From positions 25,190-89,189 of the forward strand of contig JASJXV010000001.1 of NCBI GenBank assembly GCA_030123805.1: a stretch of 64,000 nucleotides of DNA, given 5' to 3'. The notes under the pieces are model-generated. The model did no database searches and was not told the origin of the DNA. It saw only the letters and a list, made by a program, of their open reading frames with translations. Every line of letters begins with the position of its first letter. Position 1 is the stretch's first letter. This DNA comes from Gammaproteobacteria bacterium (lineage in GTDB: Bacteria; Pseudomonadota; Gammaproteobacteria; Pseudomonadales; Azotimanducaceae). A program made the translations under genes and the position numbers. Below, in pieces: positions 10,633-20,499 of the stretch.

Positions 10633-10634
10633 GG

Positions 10635-11174
10635 TTAGTAATCCAGAAGTTCTTCTTCCTGTACGTCAATTTCATTTATGAGCTTCGTCATATATTGCAT
10701 CTTGTATACGACTGTCGTCGCTGGTTTGAGTGATGAGGCTGACTCATCTGCCAGGAGCGCAGTGAAGTCTGCCATCAATGTAAAGAGAATTGAATTTACC
10801 TGGTTTCGCATGTTTTCCAGCTCTTCCAAAGGGTTCTGCGCTTGACTCACATCATCAAGCGCTTCTCTAAGTTCTATCTGTTGCATCAAAAACGCAGGTT
10901 CTACTGCCGATTTTTCCGTATCTGAAATCTCGACACCCTTAAGTTCTAACAGGTAGATGCATCTTTTCAGATCTGAACCGAGGACATCGTAAGCTTCATT
11001 TATCAGCGTCGTGTATTGTAACGACAGCCGCTGTTCATGGTCAGTCCCAGCGGCAAATCGATCCGGATGAACAGTGTATTGAAGTTCCCGATATCTACCC
11101 GACAGATCATCCTGATCAACCTGAGAACTGACTGGCAGATTAAATAGCTCGAAGTAATTTTGTTTTAAATTCAC
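10635..11174 (-). CDS. hscB: Fe-S assembly J-protein HscB
   Basis: A J-domain co-chaperone that brings IscU to HscA and stimulates its ATPase. The 179 residues have an N-terminal J domain with the HPD triad at residues 36-38 (YTVHPDRFA). The C-terminal three-helix bundle for IscU binding covers about residues 95-175. It ends 2 nt before hscA and lies 45 nt downstream of iscA. Confidence 0.95.
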   Translation of the reverse strand: MNLKQNYFELFNLPVSSQVDQDDLSGRYRELQYTVHPDRFAAGTDHEQRLSLQYTTLINEAYDVLGSDLKRCIYLLELKGVEISDTEKSAVEPAFLMQQIELREALDDVSQAQNPLEELENMRNQVNSILFTLMADFTALLADESASSLKPATTVVYKMQYMTKLINEIDVQEEELLDY

Positions 11175-11219
11175 AGAATTGAATATGAATCAAGGATGGT
11201 GTGCAGTTCGTGGAAATTG

Positions 11220-11543
11220 CTACACCTGAAAGCTCTCGCCACACCCACACTCGCTTTGAACATTCGGGTTGTTAAACTCAAAACCCTCATTTAAGCCTTT
11301 TTTTACGTAATCCATTTCGGTTCCATCAATATAAACCAGAGTCTTCGGATCGACGTAAACATCTATGTCATGGCACGTAAAAACTTTGTCTTCCGGTTCT
11401 GCGACATCAACAGGCTCCATAACATACATCAATCCAGAGCATCCGGTCGTTCGAACTGCCAATTTGATTCCGATGCCCTTGCCTCTTTCTGCAAGATACT
11501 GACTGACATGAAACGCCGCATTTTCAGTCATTGATATCGCCAT
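11220..11543 (-). CDS. iscA: Iron-sulfur cluster assembly protein IscA
   Basis: An A-type carrier that accepts clusters or iron and passes them mainly to [4Fe-4S] targets. The 107-residue length is standard. The three conserved cysteines are C35 (TTGCSGL), C99 and C101 (SECGCGESF). It lies 33 nt downstream of iscU in the operon. The CGCGESF tail is the classic family ending and distinguishes it from NfuA or ErpA by context. Confidence 0.96.
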   Translation of the reverse strand: MAISMTENAAFHVSQYLAERGKGIGIKLAVRTTGCSGLMYVMEPVDVAEPEDKVFTCHDIDVYVDPKTLVYIDGTEMDYVKKGLNEGFEFNNPNVQSECGCGESFQV

Positions 11544-11576
11544 ATTGTGTTACTCCTTGGTGCAAATCACCTGCTC

Positions 11577-11963
11577 TCAGGATTTGCCACGTTTCTCTCG
11601 AATATCCTGAACAGCTGCCTTAATGGCATCTTCTGCCAGTACAGAGCAATGAATTTTTACCGGCGGCAGTGCCAGTTCTTCTGCTATCTCGGTATTCTTA
11701 ATCGCTTCTGCGTCATCAATTGTTCGCCCCTTAACCCATTCGGTCAATAGCGAACTTGATGCTATGGCTGAACCGCAACCATAGGTTTTGAATTTCGCAT
11801 CCTCGATAATGCCGTCTGCACTTACTTTTATCTGCAAGCGCATCACATCACCGCAGGCAGGTGCTCCCACCATGCCGGTGCCTACATTATCAGCAAATGC
11901 ATCCATCTTCCCAACATTACGCGGATTTTCGTAATGATCCAGTACTTTTTCACCATATGCCAT
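11577..11963 (-). CDS. iscU: Iron-sulfur cluster scaffold IscU
   Basis: The scaffold on which [2Fe-2S] and [4Fe-4S] clusters are built. The 128 residues contain the ligands C37, D39, C63 and C106 (GAPACGDVM, YGCGSA, KIHCS). The HscA recognition motif LPPVK sits at about 99-103. Everything needed for cluster building and chaperone-driven release is present. It lies 21 nt after iscS. Confidence 0.97.
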   Translation of the reverse strand: MAYGEKVLDHYENPRNVGKMDAFADNVGTGMVGAPACGDVMRLQIKVSADGIIEDAKFKTYGCGSAIASSSLLTEWVKGRTIDDAEAIKNTEIAEELALPPVKIHCSVLAEDAIKAAVQDIREKRGKS

Positions 11964-11984
11964 AAGCTATTCTCCAGCAGTTAG

Positions 11985-13223
11985 TTAGTGGACCGCCCAC
12001 TCTATTTTGTCCAAATCTACGCCATCCTTATACATGTCCCACAGAGGCGACAACTCCCTTAATTTTTCAACAGCTGATCTGATTTTCTGAATTGCGTAAT
12101 CCACGTCTTCCTCAGTGGTAAATCGACCAATAGAGATGCGTAATGAACTATGCGCCATTTCATCATTCAACCCCAAAGCTCGCAAAACGTAAGATGGTTC
12201 AAGGCTGGCGGACGTGCAGGCGGATCCTGAAGAAACCGCAAGATCGGTGAGTGACATAATTAGCGACTCACCTTCGACAAAATTAAAGCTGACATTGAGA
12301 TTACCCGGTACTCGACGTTGTATGTCACCATTGATATACACTTCTTCCATGTCTTGAAAACCGTTCCACATCCGCTCTTTAAGAGCGAGGATTCTGGCGC
12401 CTTCGGTGTGCATTTCCTGTTTGGCAATTCTAAAAGCCTCGCCCATACCTACCAGCTGGTGAGTAGCCAGCGTACCTGACCGCATACCCCTCTCATGGCC
12501 ACCGCCGTGAATCTGTGCTTCGAGGCGTACTCTCGGTTTTCTGCGTACAAACAACACGCCTACCCCTTTCGGGCCATATACCTTGTGTGCAGAGAACGAC
12601 ATCAGGTCGACTTTCAGCTGCTGCAGATCGATATCAATCTTGCCTGCGCTCTGCGCTGCATCGACATGAAATATAACTTTTCGTTGCCGTGTTATTTCTC
12701 CAATCGCTGCAATATCGTTGACGACGCCTATCTCATTGTTTACATGCATAATGGATACTATCAGGGTATCTTCCCGAATCGCCTCAGCGACACTTTCAGG
12801 TGAGATCAATCCATTGGATGCGGGATCAAGATAGGTAACTGCAAAGCCTTCTCGTTCCAATTGACGACATGAATCCAACACAGCTTTGTGTTCGATTCTT
12901 GATGTAACAATATGCTTGCCCTTGTTCTGGTAAAAGTGTGCTACACCTTTTAGGGCAAGGTTGTCCGATTCAGTGGCGCCCGACGTCCAGACGATCTCTC
13001 GCGAATCACAGTTGACAAGATCAGCTACCTGTCTGCGAGCTATTTCTACAGCTTCTTCTGCTTCCCAGCCAAACTGGTGCGAACGCGATGCAGGATTCCC
13101 GAATACTCCCTCAGCCAAAAGGCATTCACTCATTTTTTGAGCGACCCTGGGATCCACCGGTGTAGTTGCCGCGTAATCGAAATAGATGGGTAATTTCACC
13201 ATGTTCTTAACCAATGCTTCCAA
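11985..13223 (-). CDS. iscS: Cysteine desulfurase IscS
   Basis: A PLP enzyme that takes sulfur from cysteine for Fe-S clusters, tRNA thiolation and other pathways. Counted from the TTG at 13223, the PLP lysine is K214 ([12 protein letters not shown]) and the mobile-loop catalytic cysteine is C336 ([10 protein letters not shown]). The TTG has a good AGGA site 7 nt upstream and follows the iscR stop by only 4 nt, suggesting coupling. The ATG at 13202 would give the usual family N-terminus [15 protein letters not shown] but lacks an obvious ribosome site. The function is certain; the start is not. Confidence 0.96.
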   Translation of the reverse strand: MEALVKNMVKLPIYFDYAATTPVDPRVAQKMSECLLAEGVFGNPASRSHQFGWEAEEAVEIARRQVADLVNCDSREIVWTSGATESDNLALKGVAHFYQNKGKHIVTSRIEHKAVLDSCRQLEREGFAVTYLDPASNGLISPESVAEAIREDTLIVSIMHVNNEIGVVNDIAAIGEITRQRKVIFHVDAAQSAGKIDIDLQQLKVDLMSFSAHKVYGPKGVGVLFVRRKPRVRLEAQIHGGGHERGMRSGTLATHQLVGMGEAFRIAKQEMHTEGARILALKERMWNGFQDMEEVYINGDIQRRVPGNLNVSFNFVEGESLIMSLTDLAVSSGSACTSASLEPSYVLRALGLNDEMAHSSLRISIGRFTTEEDVDYAIQKIRSAVEKLRELSPLWDMYKDGVDLDKIEWAVH

Positions 13224-13227
13224 TATT

Positions 13228-13719
13228 CTATCCTTCCCTTGAAGTTAGCCTGTCGAGAACCTCGAATTGTGCTGCTTCTGCCTGAGCGGCATCCTGCCGG
13301 GCTGCCAATTGACGCACCTCGCCGCGAGCGATGATACTCGCCAGATCGATCCCTGATAAAAATTGATGGATCTGGATACTTAGATCAGACCACAACTCAT
13401 GTGTCAGACAGGTTTTACCCTGATGACAATCTGCCTTGCCCGCACAACGCGTCGCATCCAGTGTTTCGTCAACCGAATCGACTATTTCCGCGACACAAAT
13501 ATCTGTACTGTTGCGACTTAACTTGTAACCACCACCGGGTCCACGAACTGAGCAAACCAGGTTGTGGCGCCTCATTTTTGAGAAAAGCTGTTCCAGATAG
13601 GATAAGCTGATGCCCTGCCGTTCCGATATATCAGCCAAACTAATCGGACCCGAACCCTCATGCACGGCCAGGTCCAACATCGCCGTCACTGCGTATCTGC
13701 CTTTTGCTGTCAATCTCAT
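13228..13719 (-). CDS. iscR: Rrf2-family Fe-S regulator IscR
   Basis: A winged-helix regulator that senses Fe-S status; with its [2Fe-2S] cluster it represses its own operon. The frame opens at 13773, but the start is placed at ATG 13719 ([11 protein letters not shown]), because the upstream extension lies across the promoter. With this start the cluster ligands are C92, C98, C104 and H107, the numbering known from E. coli. A glutamine/alanine-rich tail follows the core. It is the first gene of iscRSUA-hscBA-fdx-iscX. Confidence 0.96.
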   Translation of the reverse strand: MRLTAKGRYAVTAMLDLAVHEGSGPISLADISERQGISLSYLEQLFSKMRRHNLVCSVRGPGGGYKLSRNSTDICVAEIVDSVDETLDATRCAGKADCHQGKTCLTHELWSDLSIQIHQFLSGIDLASIIARGEVRQLAARQDAAQAEAAQFEVLDRLTSREG

Positions 13720-13764
13720 TATTTTCTGCCTCTGGCGTCCTCTGTCTGCCAAATAAGGCAGCAG

Positions 13765-13797
13765 AGTATGCAATACCCGACTATTTTAGTCAATTAT
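13765..13797 (-). promoter_or_regulatory. isc operon promoter overlapped by a type 1 IscR site
   Basis: On the minus strand, a -35 TTGACT (13788-13793) and a -10 CATACT (13765-13770) are separated by 17 bp. The 25-bp sequence at 13773-13797 fits the E. coli type 1 IscR site closely, with GACTAAAATAGTC in its centre, and covers the -35 box. This is the arrangement expected for repression by holo-IscR. The transcript would start near 13758, about 40 nt before iscR. Confidence 0.9.
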
Positions 13798-13857
13798 TAT
13801 TAATATTGCACCTATTATCCGCTTTTAAAGTAAAAACAATTGCCGGAGAAGCTCTGC

Positions 13858-14658
13858 TTACTCGCCGGTCTTGTTCTCGATAGATGTCAAAATACCCCTG
13901 AGGATATTCATTTCCATTTTATCCGGGCGTATCCTTTGAAACAGCCTCCTCAAGCGAGTCATTAGCTGCCGTGGATTATCAGGATCGTGAAAATCGATCT
14001 TAATCAGGGCCCGTTCAAGATGTTCGAAGAACAGCTCCAAATCCTCGCTAGTGGAAAATTCCTGATCCCAATGTCGTTGCTCTACTCCCAGGGAGAGGAT
14101 TGATTCCTGGCTATTATCCGGTGGACCTGCTGCCGAGTCCTCACCTGTTTGTGCTTCTTGCCCGTCGTCGAGAAACGCGCGCCGTATTTCATAGCTGATG
14201 ACCTGAACTGCCATGGCGAGATTCAACGATGGATATGCGTGACTGGTGGGTATATGCACATGGAACTGGCATTTCTGCAGTTCTTCGTTCTTTAAGCCTC
14301 TGGCTTCCCGCCCAAAAACGATCGCTACTTCATGATTTGAGGATTCCCCGATCACTTGCCTGCCGCACTCCTCCGGGTTTATCAGGGGCCAGGGTATGCT
14401 TCTGTCTCGAGCACTGGTGCCGATGACCAATCCACAATCGGCAATTGCCTCATCCAGGGTTTCAACAACAACTGCTTGTTCGATCACGTCAGACGCACTG
14501 GCAGCCCGCCATCGAGCCTTGTCACTGGGAAAGTCTCTCGGTTTTACCAGGTATAGTCTGGTCAGGCCCATGTTCTTCATGGCGCGGGCAGCCGCACCTA
14601 TATTTCCGGGATGGGTGGTGTTTACCAACACAACTCTTACCCTGTCCAGATCGGCCAC
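13858..14658 (-). CDS. trmJ: tRNA (cytidine/uridine-2'-O)-methyltransferase TrmJ
   Basis: A SPOUT-family enzyme that 2'-O-methylates position 32 of several tRNAs. The N-terminal SPOUT domain shows VVLVNTTHPGNIGAAARAMK, the SAM-site signature VFGREARGLKNEEL, and the knot segment SLNLAMAVQVISYEI. A roughly 90-residue C-terminal extension follows, as in E. coli TrmJ. GTG 14658 is preferred because AGAGGA lies 8 nt upstream; a TTG at 14679 extends the frame but has no ribosome site. In Pseudomonas cysE separates iscR and trmJ; here only about 140 nt separate iscR from trmJ and cysE is absent. Confidence 0.93.
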   Translation of the reverse strand: MADLDRVRVVLVNTTHPGNIGAAARAMKNMGLTRLYLVKPRDFPSDKARWRAASASDVIEQAVVVETLDEAIADCGLVIGTSARDRSIPWPLINPEECGRQVIGESSNHEVAIVFGREARGLKNEELQKCQFHVHIPTSHAYPSLNLAMAVQVISYEIRRAFLDDGQEAQTGEDSAAGPPDNSQESILSLGVEQRHWDQEFSTSEDLELFFEHLERALIKIDFHDPDNPRQLMTRLRRLFQRIRPDKMEMNILRGILTSIENKTGE

Positions 14659-14679
14659 TGGCAATTTCCTCTGTACCAA

Positions 14680-14956
14680 AAGCTGGCTATTTTACACCAG
14701 GGTGGCAGTAAGGCGGGTCAATGTCGAGCAGGTCTTTTTGCAACCGAAGGAGACATGGATGTCGACGCAGAGCTTACATGGGGGTCCGACCTCTCGGGGT
14801 ACTTGTAGCGTGTCTCAATAAGACCTATGCCAGATAGGCCAATTCCCCACGGATTTTATCCGACAGATACCACCAACTCTGGTATCATGCAGCCTGAAAT
14901 TTTCTACCTCGCCATCCCAACCAGCCATACAAGTAATTTACCGGATATCCACCTTT
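14680..14956. other. Divergent intergenic region trmJ/suhB
   Basis: This 277-nt stretch should hold the promoters of both genes. A possible -10 TATCAT for suhB lies at 14883-14888, but no matching -35 was found. No gene or repeat was seen. Confidence 0.4.
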
Positions 14957-15745
14957 ATGCAACCCATGGCCAATATTGCTCTGAAGGCAGCCCGAAATGC
15001 GGGTCAAATTATCGGTCGTGCGCTGGATCGACCTGACCTGACCAGGGTAGAAGAAAAATCACCTCGGCACTATGTCACCAACGTGGGCAGGCAGGTCGAA
15101 CGCGATATCATCAATGCCCTGCAACACACCTACCCTGATCACGGCTTCATAACCGAAGCATCCGGTGATCAGTCCGGAGATAGTCGAGTCGTCTGGATCA
15201 TAGACCCACTCAACGGCACGACTAACTTTGTGCATGGCATTCCACATTTTTCCATTTCGATCGCATGCCGGATCAACGGCAAAATCGAACACGCAGTCAT
15301 ATTGGATCCTATACGGCATGAAGAATTCACAGCCAGCAGAGGGCAGGGAGCCCGTTTGAACGATATTCGCATCCGTACCAATGTAAAGACAGGATTGAAA
15401 GGTACCCTTATAGCGGCAGGTACACCCGGAATCGACTCAGACATTCAGGAAGCCATTGAACTTGAATTTGGTGTGGCCAGATCCGGAGCGAGTCTGCGCC
15501 AATCAGGCTGTCCCAGCCTGGATCTGGCTTATGTCGCAGCCGGTCGTCTGGACGCTGTCTGGCTGAGCGGAAAAGCCCCATGGGAACTCGCGGCGGGAAT
15601 TCTGTTAATTCAGGAAGCCGGTGGTCTGGTGAGTGATTTCTCTGGCGCCCAGTCCTTTTTGGCTTCCGGAAATCTTACCGCCGGCGGCCCCAAAGTATTT
15701 AAACCGTTGCTTCAACTGGTGCAGAAAAACCTGGGACGATCCTGA
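14957..15745 (+). CDS. suhB: SuhB, inositol monophosphatase-family protein with eroded catalytic residues
   Basis: In E. coli SuhB is an inositol monophosphatase-fold protein that joins the Nus complex for rRNA antitermination and folding. This 262-residue homologue keeps the fold and E67 and D83. Acidic residues that bind or position the catalytic metals are changed: VTNVD is VTNVG (G44), TEES is TEAS (A68), DPLDGT is DPLNGT (N86), and PWD is PWE (E210). I checked the codons (AAC for N86, GAA for E210). Phosphatase activity is therefore doubtful while the Nus-complex role could remain. It starts at ATG 14957 with a weak ribosome site, is divergent from trmJ and convergent with secF. Confidence 0.9.
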   Translation: MQPMANIALKAARNAGQIIGRALDRPDLTRVEEKSPRHYVTNVGRQVERDIINALQHTYPDHGFITEASGDQSGDSRVVWIIDPLNGTTNFVHGIPHFSISIACRINGKIEHAVILDPIRHEEFTASRGQGARLNDIRIRTNVKTGLKGTLIAAGTPGIDSDIQEAIELEFGVARSGASLRQSGCPSLDLAYVAAGRLDAVWLSGKAPWELAAGILLIQEAGGLVSDFSGAQSFLASGNLTAGGPKVFKPLLQLVQKNLGRS

Positions 15746-15789
15746 ATCGCGGCTTCAGTTTGATGGCGACGCTGTGCCCTTACTCGCCA

Positions 15790-16740
15790 TCATGGCCGCA
15801 TCATATCTGGATCTTCTACCCCTTCTTTCACAGGTATTGCCAGATCTTCCTTGCTGATGTTTAGCATTATCAATACACTGGCAGCAATATAGATCGAAGA
15901 ATAGGTGCCGACTACCACCCCAATTATCAATCCAGTGGCAAATCCATGTATCAATTCACCGCCGAGGAAGAAGAGTGCAAACAGTACCAGTAACGTCGTA
16001 AATGATGTCACCAGCGTGCGACCCAGAGTCTGGTTTAACGATGTGTTGATTATGTCGATGGGTTTACCGCGACGCACTTTTCGGAAATTTTCCCGAATCC
16101 GGTCCGACACGACAATGGTGTCATTTAGCGAATAGCCAATAACCGCCAAAATCGCCGCCAGTACAGTAAGGTCAAAGTTCCAGCGCATCACAGAGAATAT
16201 GCCCAGAGTAATCACGACATCGTGAAACAGGGCAATCACTGCACCCAGAGAGAACTTAAGCTGGAACCTGAATGTCACGTAAAGCATCACCATTGCAAGG
16301 GCTAATAGCATGCCCAGGCCACCCTGATCTCTGAGTTCATCGCCAACGGCTGGTCCCACGTATGCAGAGCTCTTTAGCGAAACTGTGCCATCATGGGATT
16401 CGCGCAAAACCTTCATCACACGATCGCCAATCTCGACATCCGCTTCCTCGCCCAGATGTTTTTGGGGTGGTATTCTGACCCGGACGTCTTTATCGGAACC
16501 GAAATACTGCACTACAAATCTTTCAAAACCTGCTTTTTGCAACACATCACGGATTTCTTCGGGGTTAACATCGGTGGCATAGGAGACTACAACCAATGTG
16601 CCCCCGGTAAAATCCAGTCCCCACTCCACCTCGTTCACGACTAAAGAAATAATTGACAACAGCACCAACACCAATGAGATACCGGCGGCTATCTTTCGTT
16701 TACCCATGAAATCAATATTCAGTTCGCTCACTGCTTTCAT
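15790..16740 (-). CDS. secF: Protein translocase subunit SecF
   Basis: An RND-like membrane subunit that, with SecD, uses the proton motive force to complete Sec export. The product has about 316 residues from ATG 16740 (MKAVSELNIDFMGKRK), which has AGGAT about 7 nt upstream. The open frame extends to a TTG at 16785 with no support. Six transmembrane segments are visible around one periplasmic domain. Family motifs WGLDFTGGT, VGPAVGDEL and GYSLNDTIVVSDRIREN are intact. A weak hairpin at 15762-15791 separates it from convergent suhB. Confidence 0.95.
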   Translation of the reverse strand: MKAVSELNIDFMGKRKIAAGISLVLVLLSIISLVVNEVEWGLDFTGGTLVVVSYATDVNPEEIRDVLQKAGFERFVVQYFGSDKDVRVRIPPQKHLGEEADVEIGDRVMKVLRESHDGTVSLKSSAYVGPAVGDELRDQGGLGMLLALAMVMLYVTFRFQLKFSLGAVIALFHDVVITLGIFSVMRWNFDLTVLAAILAVIGYSLNDTIVVSDRIRENFRKVRRGKPIDIINTSLNQTLGRTLVTSFTTLLVLFALFFLGGELIHGFATGLIIGVVVGTYSSIYIAASVLIMLNISKEDLAIPVKEGVEDPDMMRP

Positions 16741-16882
16741 GTAATTATCCTGTGAGTCAGCCTCCTGATATGTATTAACTTGCAAGCAATTGATCCAGAG
16801 GGGTTTTTTGGATCAATTCTTGACCAATACAGCAACACAACGAGTGTTAACGCTTTTTGCGGAGCAAGTTTATACATAGTGT

Positions 16883-18733
16883 CTAAATAGCCAGGGTCTT
16901 TATATTCCTGCCACCGTAGGTCAGATTAACGATAGCCCTTGTTCCCATAAGTGCCGTGAACATGGAAGTCAGAATCCCAATAGAAAGTGTTATAGCAAAT
17001 CCTTTGATTGGTCCAGTCCCAATACCATAAAGTATCACCGCCACTATTAATGTCGTTAGATTCGCGTCAAGAATCGTTACAAATGCCCGTTCAAAGCCCG
17101 CATCAATTGCGGCCTGAGGTGACAGGCCATTTTTCAATTCTTCCCTGATTCGTGCAAATATCAGCACATTGGCATCGACTGCCATACCAACGGTTAAGAC
17201 AATCCCCGCAATTCCCGGTAACGTTAATGTCGCCGAAAGGCTGGACATAACAGCAATTAACAGCACCAGGTTAAATGCCAGAGCCAGATCCGCCGCCAGG
17301 CCAAACAGTTTGTAGTGAAATGGCATAAATAGCAGCACCAGTACCAATCCCACCGCCACGGATATGGCGCCCTGTTCAATATTTTCTTCACCCAGGCTCG
17401 CGCCTACTGTTCGCTCCTCGACAATATACATGGGTGCAGCCAATGCCCCTGCTCTTAGCAACAGGGCAAGATCTCTTGCTTCTGCGCCCTGCAGGCCCGT
17501 AATTCGGAATTTTTTCCCCAGGGCCGATTGTACCGTCGCAAGACTGATAACTCGCTTCTGTTCATATGGGATCCTTTTCCGAACTTCTTCGCCGTCAACC
17601 GTCTCGTACACAGTTCTCGTTTTAGTCTCAATAAAAAGAACGCCCAGTCTACGCCCGATATTGTGTCGAGTGGCCTGATGCATAAGATCCCCACCCGTAC
17701 CATCCAGGGTGATATTGACCTGGGGTAAACTGGTATCCGGATCAAAGCCTACCTGCGCGTCAACTACTCTGTCACCACTGATAATGATGCGTTTCTCGAG
17801 CCTTGCATCACGACCCTCATAGTCCCAACTAAAGGTAGTACTCCTGGGAGCATCCGGTTTCGCCTCGAAATGAAATTCCAGAGTAGCCACCTTCCCCAGG
17901 ATTCTTTTCGCCTGAGCAGTGTCCTGAACACCCGGCAGGTCAACAACAATACGATTCTTGCCCAGACTTTGAACCAGTGGTTCTGACACCCCGAGTTCGT
18001 TTACACGGTTACGAATGGTTTGCAGATTCTGTTTTACTGCATAATCCTCAATGTTCTTGATCTCTGCTTCTGTGATGGTCAACAACAACTGAAATCCAGT
18101 GCGGTCATCAATTGTAAATACAAATTCACGGTACTGGCTTTCAAGCAAGTCCCTGGCTTCGTCTCTCACATCCTCCCTGGCGAATGAAATTCGCAAGGCC
18201 CCATTGTCATCCTGACTGAACTGCCGGTACCTTATCCTGGCTTCCCTGAGTTGTCGCTTTATGTCGGTTTCCTGGCCCTTCAAACGATCGGAAACTGTCT
18301 TCATGGTGTCCACTTCCATCAGAAAGTGTACGCCACCGCGCAGATCAAGCCCATACTTCATGGGCCGGGCACCCACGGACACCAGCCAATCCGGCGTCGT
18401 GGCTGCCGAATTGAGGGCCACGACAAAACTTCCCCTGCCTTCATCCAATGCTCTCTGGACGATGGACTGTGCTCTCAATTGATCGTCTGCGGAAGTCAAT
18501 CTGAGCAACGCATTGGTTCCCTGAATCGCCGCGCCGAAGTATTCAATCCCGGCATCTTCAAGTATTGCCGATATCTGCTGCAGATTTTGCAGACTAATGG
18601 CACCGCCACTGGCGTCGGTGGTTATCTGAATGGCATAATCGGGAGGATAGAGATTGGGGAGTGCATAGATTAAACCAAACATCAGCGCTCCAACAAGAAC
18701 CATGTATTTCCAGGCAGGATAAGTATTGAGCAT
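16883..18733 (-). CDS. secD: Protein translocase subunit SecD
   Basis: The larger partner of SecF in the accessory translocase SecDF-YajC. The 616 residues begin with a transmembrane segment (YMVLVGALMFGLIYALPNLYP). A large periplasmic P1/head domain follows, including KYGLDLRGGVHFLMEVD, then five C-terminal transmembrane helices. The conserved motif GMAVDANVLIFARIREEL contains the aspartate used for proton conduction. The gene is followed by secF after about 140 nt and preceded by yajC, the usual order. Confidence 0.96.
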   Translation of the reverse strand: MLNTYPAWKYMVLVGALMFGLIYALPNLYPPDYAIQITTDASGGAISLQNLQQISAILEDAGIEYFGAAIQGTNALLRLTSADDQLRAQSIVQRALDEGRGSFVVALNSAATTPDWLVSVGARPMKYGLDLRGGVHFLMEVDTMKTVSDRLKGQETDIKRQLREARIRYRQFSQDDNGALRISFAREDVRDEARDLLESQYREFVFTIDDRTGFQLLLTITEAEIKNIEDYAVKQNLQTIRNRVNELGVSEPLVQSLGKNRIVVDLPGVQDTAQAKRILGKVATLEFHFEAKPDAPRSTTFSWDYEGRDARLEKRIIISGDRVVDAQVGFDPDTSLPQVNITLDGTGGDLMHQATRHNIGRRLGVLFIETKTRTVYETVDGEEVRKRIPYEQKRVISLATVQSALGKKFRITGLQGAEARDLALLLRAGALAAPMYIVEERTVGASLGEENIEQGAISVAVGLVLVLLFMPFHYKLFGLAADLALAFNLVLLIAVMSSLSATLTLPGIAGIVLTVGMAVDANVLIFARIREELKNGLSPQAAIDAGFERAFVTILDANLTTLIVAVILYGIGTGPIKGFAITLSIGILTSMFTALMGTRAIVNLTYGGRNIKTLAI

Positions 18734-18852
18734 AACAGACCTTGGTAATATGAATTCGCAGAACCAGTCCAGGCGTTAAATGATCGAATCGGCATTGCCG
18801 ACTGTGGTTCATTTAACCAGTGGACAAGACGACTCCTTCAATCAGAGTTTCC

Positions 18853-19182
18853 CTAGATGGATTTTATGGTCCCTTTTGGTAACACGGCTGAAACAGCACT
18901 TTTTTGAAGCTTCAGCTCTATCTTATCCGCCGCTTCAAAGACCAGGAAGTCATCTTCAATCTTCAGCACCTTGCCGATCAAGCCACCATTGGTAACTACT
19001 TCGTCACCTTTACTCAGACCGGCAATCAGATTCCGGTGTTCCTTCGATCTTTTGCTCTGGGGGCGCCAGACAATGAAGTAAAAAATGAGTGCGAAAGCGA
19101 CGATGATCAGTATGTCAAATCCTCCGACCCCCCCCCCGGAGGGTGCTTCAGCAGCCACAGCTTCAGCGATAAAAAAACTCAT
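18853..19182 (-). CDS. yajC: Preprotein translocase subunit YajC
   Basis: A small single-pass membrane protein associated with SecDF. The 109 residues have an Ala/Glu N-terminus, one transmembrane helix at about residues 24-42 and a cytoplasmic domain with WRPQSKRSKEH and GDEVVTNGGLIGKV motifs. Residues 16-18 are encoded within a run of ten G on the coding strand (C10 at 19128-19137 on the plus strand), a potential slippage site early in the gene. The tgt-yajC interval of 143 nt holds no recognisable gene. Confidence 0.95.
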   Translation of the reverse strand: MSFFIAEAVAAEAPSGGGVGGFDILIIVAFALIFYFIVWRPQSKRSKEHRNLIAGLSKGDEVVTNGGLIGKVLKIEDDFLVFEAADKIELKLQKSAVSAVLPKGTIKSI

Positions 19183-19325
19183 AACTCAAACTCTCAAAAA
19201 AAATCTTTTAAATATCTCCCCAATCTTTTGAGGAAATTAGACGATTCCGGTGGACTCTGGACCCTGCCAGAGCAAAGGGTGCCTATTCTGCGGTATTCGC
19301 TACATATTAACCACTTTTTGCCGCA

Positions 19326-20471
<1,146 letters not shown>

Positions 20472-20499
20472 TTATGTCCATGCCACGATTTGATTTCAC

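Noticed and set aside
13720..13773. Longer iscR start at ATG/TTG upstream
   Set aside because: The extra codons overlap the -10 box and the IscR operator, so they would not be transcribed; the start at 13719 also restores the family numbering of the cluster ligands.
14611..14821. Several plus-strand ORFs between trmJ and suhB
   Set aside because: They are largely antisense to trmJ or end in the divergent gap, with no ribosome site or family resemblance.
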